NCBI GenBank assembly: GCA_946402595.1
Contig: CAMIWY010000129.1
Span: forward strand, 1 to 5,134
Length of the DNA: 5,134 nt
Origin: an uncultured Clostridia bacterium
GTDB lineage: Bacteria; Bacillota; Clostridia; Peptostreptococcales; Anaerovoracaceae
Direction of reading: 5' to 3'
Position 1 is the stretch's first letter, and every line of letters starts with the position of its first letter. Positions 3,945 to 5,134 of this stretch are shown here, piece by piece. The position numbers and the translations under genes are program-made. Under the pieces are notes generated by a model. It was given only the letters and a program-made list of their open reading frames with translations, was not told where the DNA came from and searched no databases.

Positions 3945-5134
3945 ATGGCAGATTTCGAAATGACACCTGAAATGGTCAGAGAACAGACAACTTCGCTAAC
4001 AGAAGAGGTTACAGATCAGATTGCTGACGTACAGGAAGCAGCTGCAGCTATCGCTGAGATGCCTATCATCGATCTCGAAGCTGAGGCAAAGCCTGCTGCA
4101 GAGGAGAATTCTCTTGCAAAGTTCACACCTGATGAGCAGAGACAGATCAAGTCGGTTGCTGAGAAGATAGACATCACAGACAGCAACGCAGTTCTCAGCT
4201 ACGGAGCAAGTGCACAGCGCAAGGTATCGGATTTTGCTGACGGAGCTCTCGCAAGCGTAAGAGGCAAGGACATGGGAGAGACCGGTCAGGTGCTCACATC
4301 CCTCATCGTTGAGCTCAAGAGCAGCACTGAAGAAGAGAAGAAGGGATTCCTCTCCAAACTGTTCGGAAGCGCTGAGAAGAACTTCGAGAGAATGAAAGCT
4401 CAGTACAGCACAACAGAGGCTAACATCGACAGACTCGTAAAGCTTCTTGAGGGACACGAAGAGCAGCTTCTTAAGGACATCGTTCAGCTTGACAAGCTCT
4501 ATGACAAGAACAAGCTGTACTTCAAGGAAGTATCGATGTACATCGAGGCAGGCAAGCTGGCTCTTGAGAAGGCAAGAGAGGTGACTCTGCCTGAACTTCA
4601 GGCTAAGGCCAAGGAGACCAACTCCCCTGAGGACGCACAGGCTGCACAGGATTATGCAGACATGATCACAAGATTCGAGAAGAAGCTCTATGACCTTGAG
4701 CTTTCAAGAACTGTATGCCTGCAGTCCGCACCTGAGATCAGAATGGTACAGAACTCAGACACTATCATGTCCGAGAAGATCCACTCGACAATCATCAATG
4801 TCATCCCGATGTGGAAGACTCAGATGGTACTGGCTCTGAACAACTATCATACACAGAAGGCTATCGAGGCTCAGAATGCTGTAACAGAGGCTACCAACGA
4901 GATGCTCAGAAAGAATGCAGAGGCACTCCACCAGAGCACAGTTGAGACAGCAAAGGCAAGCGAGAGAGGTATCGTAGACATCGAGACACTCCAGCACACC
5001 AACCAGCAGCTCATCGGAGCTCTCGACGAGATCATCCAGATCCAGGCAGACGGCAAGGTTGCAAGAGCTAACGCTGAAAAGGAACTCGCCAAGATCGAGC
5101 AGGAGCTCAAGGACAAGATGCTCGGCATCGCTGC
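3945..5134 (+). CDS. telA: TelA-family toxic anion resistance protein (3' truncated)
   Basis: The frame stays open to the window edge, giving 396 complete codons; TelA proteins are usually near 380-400 residues, so little should be missing, allowing for the slightly long N-terminus here. The first 60 residues are acidic and Ala-rich and poorly conserved. The core shows family hallmarks: LLKDIVQLDKLYDKNK with a following long alpha-helical region, and PEIRMVQNSDTIMSEKI (263-279) leading into STIINVIPMWKTQMVLAL (281-298, Trp290). The remainder is long charged helices, probably coiled coil, with no signal peptide or membrane segment, so the protein is cytoplasmic or peripheral. Family members (KlaC/TelA of plasmid RK2, Listeria TelA, B. 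subtilis YaaN) are linked to tellurite resistance or to tolerance of cell-envelope agents; the mechanism is unknown. It follows xpaC by 104 bases with no terminator or clear promoter between, so the pair is probably co-transcribed. The window edge hides any terminator or further partner. Confidence 0.95.
   Translation, partial: MADFEMTPEMVREQTTSLTEEVTDQIADVQEAAAAIAEMPIIDLEAEAKPAAEENSLAKFTPDEQRQIKSVAEKIDITDSNAVLSYGASAQRKVSDFADGALASVRGKDMGETGQVLTSLIVELKSSTEEEKKGFLSKLFGSAEKNFERMKAQYSTTEANIDRLVKLLEGHEEQLLKDIVQLDKLYDKNKLYFKEVSMYIEAGKLALEKAREVTLPELQAKAKETNSPEDAQAAQDYADMITRFEKKLYDLELSRTVCLQSAPEIRMVQNSDTIMSEKIHSTIINVIPMWKTQMVLALNNYHTQKAIEAQNAVTEATNEMLRKNAEALHQSTVETAKASERGIVDIETLQHTNQQLIGALDEIIQIQADGKVARANAEKELAKIEQELKDKMLGIA

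Noticed and set aside
1..5134. CRISPR array, tRNA/rRNA genes, insertion sequence or phage genes
   Set aside because: No regularly spaced direct repeats, RNA gene signatures, transposase frames or terminal inverted repeats were seen; the gene content looks like ordinary chromosome.

Overview
The window looks like chromosomal DNA from a Gram-positive, anaerobe-type bacterium, most likely a Clostridia member. The reasons are the mix of gene families, strong AGGAGG-type ribosome binding sites, heavy use of AGA/AGG for arginine, roughly balanced base composition, and a terminator hairpin of a kind I associate with Firmicutes. I cannot place it below class level. All genes lie on the + strand.

Positions 1-1193 hold the end of a branched-chain amino acid (LIV/HAAT-type) ABC importer operon: the 3' part of livG (C-terminal half of one ATPase) and the complete livF (second ATPase). 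They overlap by one base (TAATG) and end in a strong intrinsic terminator at 1218-1257. The permease and binding-protein genes would lie upstream, outside the window.

Positions 1258-1426 are a short but structured intergenic region: a 24-bp operator-like palindrome, a tandem TTGACC repeat, an extended -10 promoter, and a leader that can fold into an 11-bp hairpin. It drives a single gene (1427-2044) for a small acidic lipoprotein with three DG-turn beta repeats, closed by its own terminator (2069-2097).

A new extended -10 promoter (TGGTATAAT, 2152-2160) then starts a two-gene unit. The first gene (2227-3840) encodes a 537-residue XpaC-type protein that carries an unusual N-terminal beta-sandwich-like domain, a threonine-rich linker, a two-helix membrane hairpin and a winged-helix-like segment before its XpaC-like helical C-terminus. 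The second (3945 to the window end, 3' truncated) is a TelA-family toxic-anion-resistance protein. xpaC-telA is a known conserved pair in Firmicutes, linked to tellurite or cell-envelope stress, with unresolved biochemistry. The 104-bp gap between them holds very GC-rich, mutually exclusive hairpins directly against the telA ribosome binding site.

The window does not reveal an obviously new defence or mobile system. The parts most worth a second look are the elaborated XpaC protein, the structured xpaC-telA leader, the operator-like palindrome, and the repeat-like terminator.
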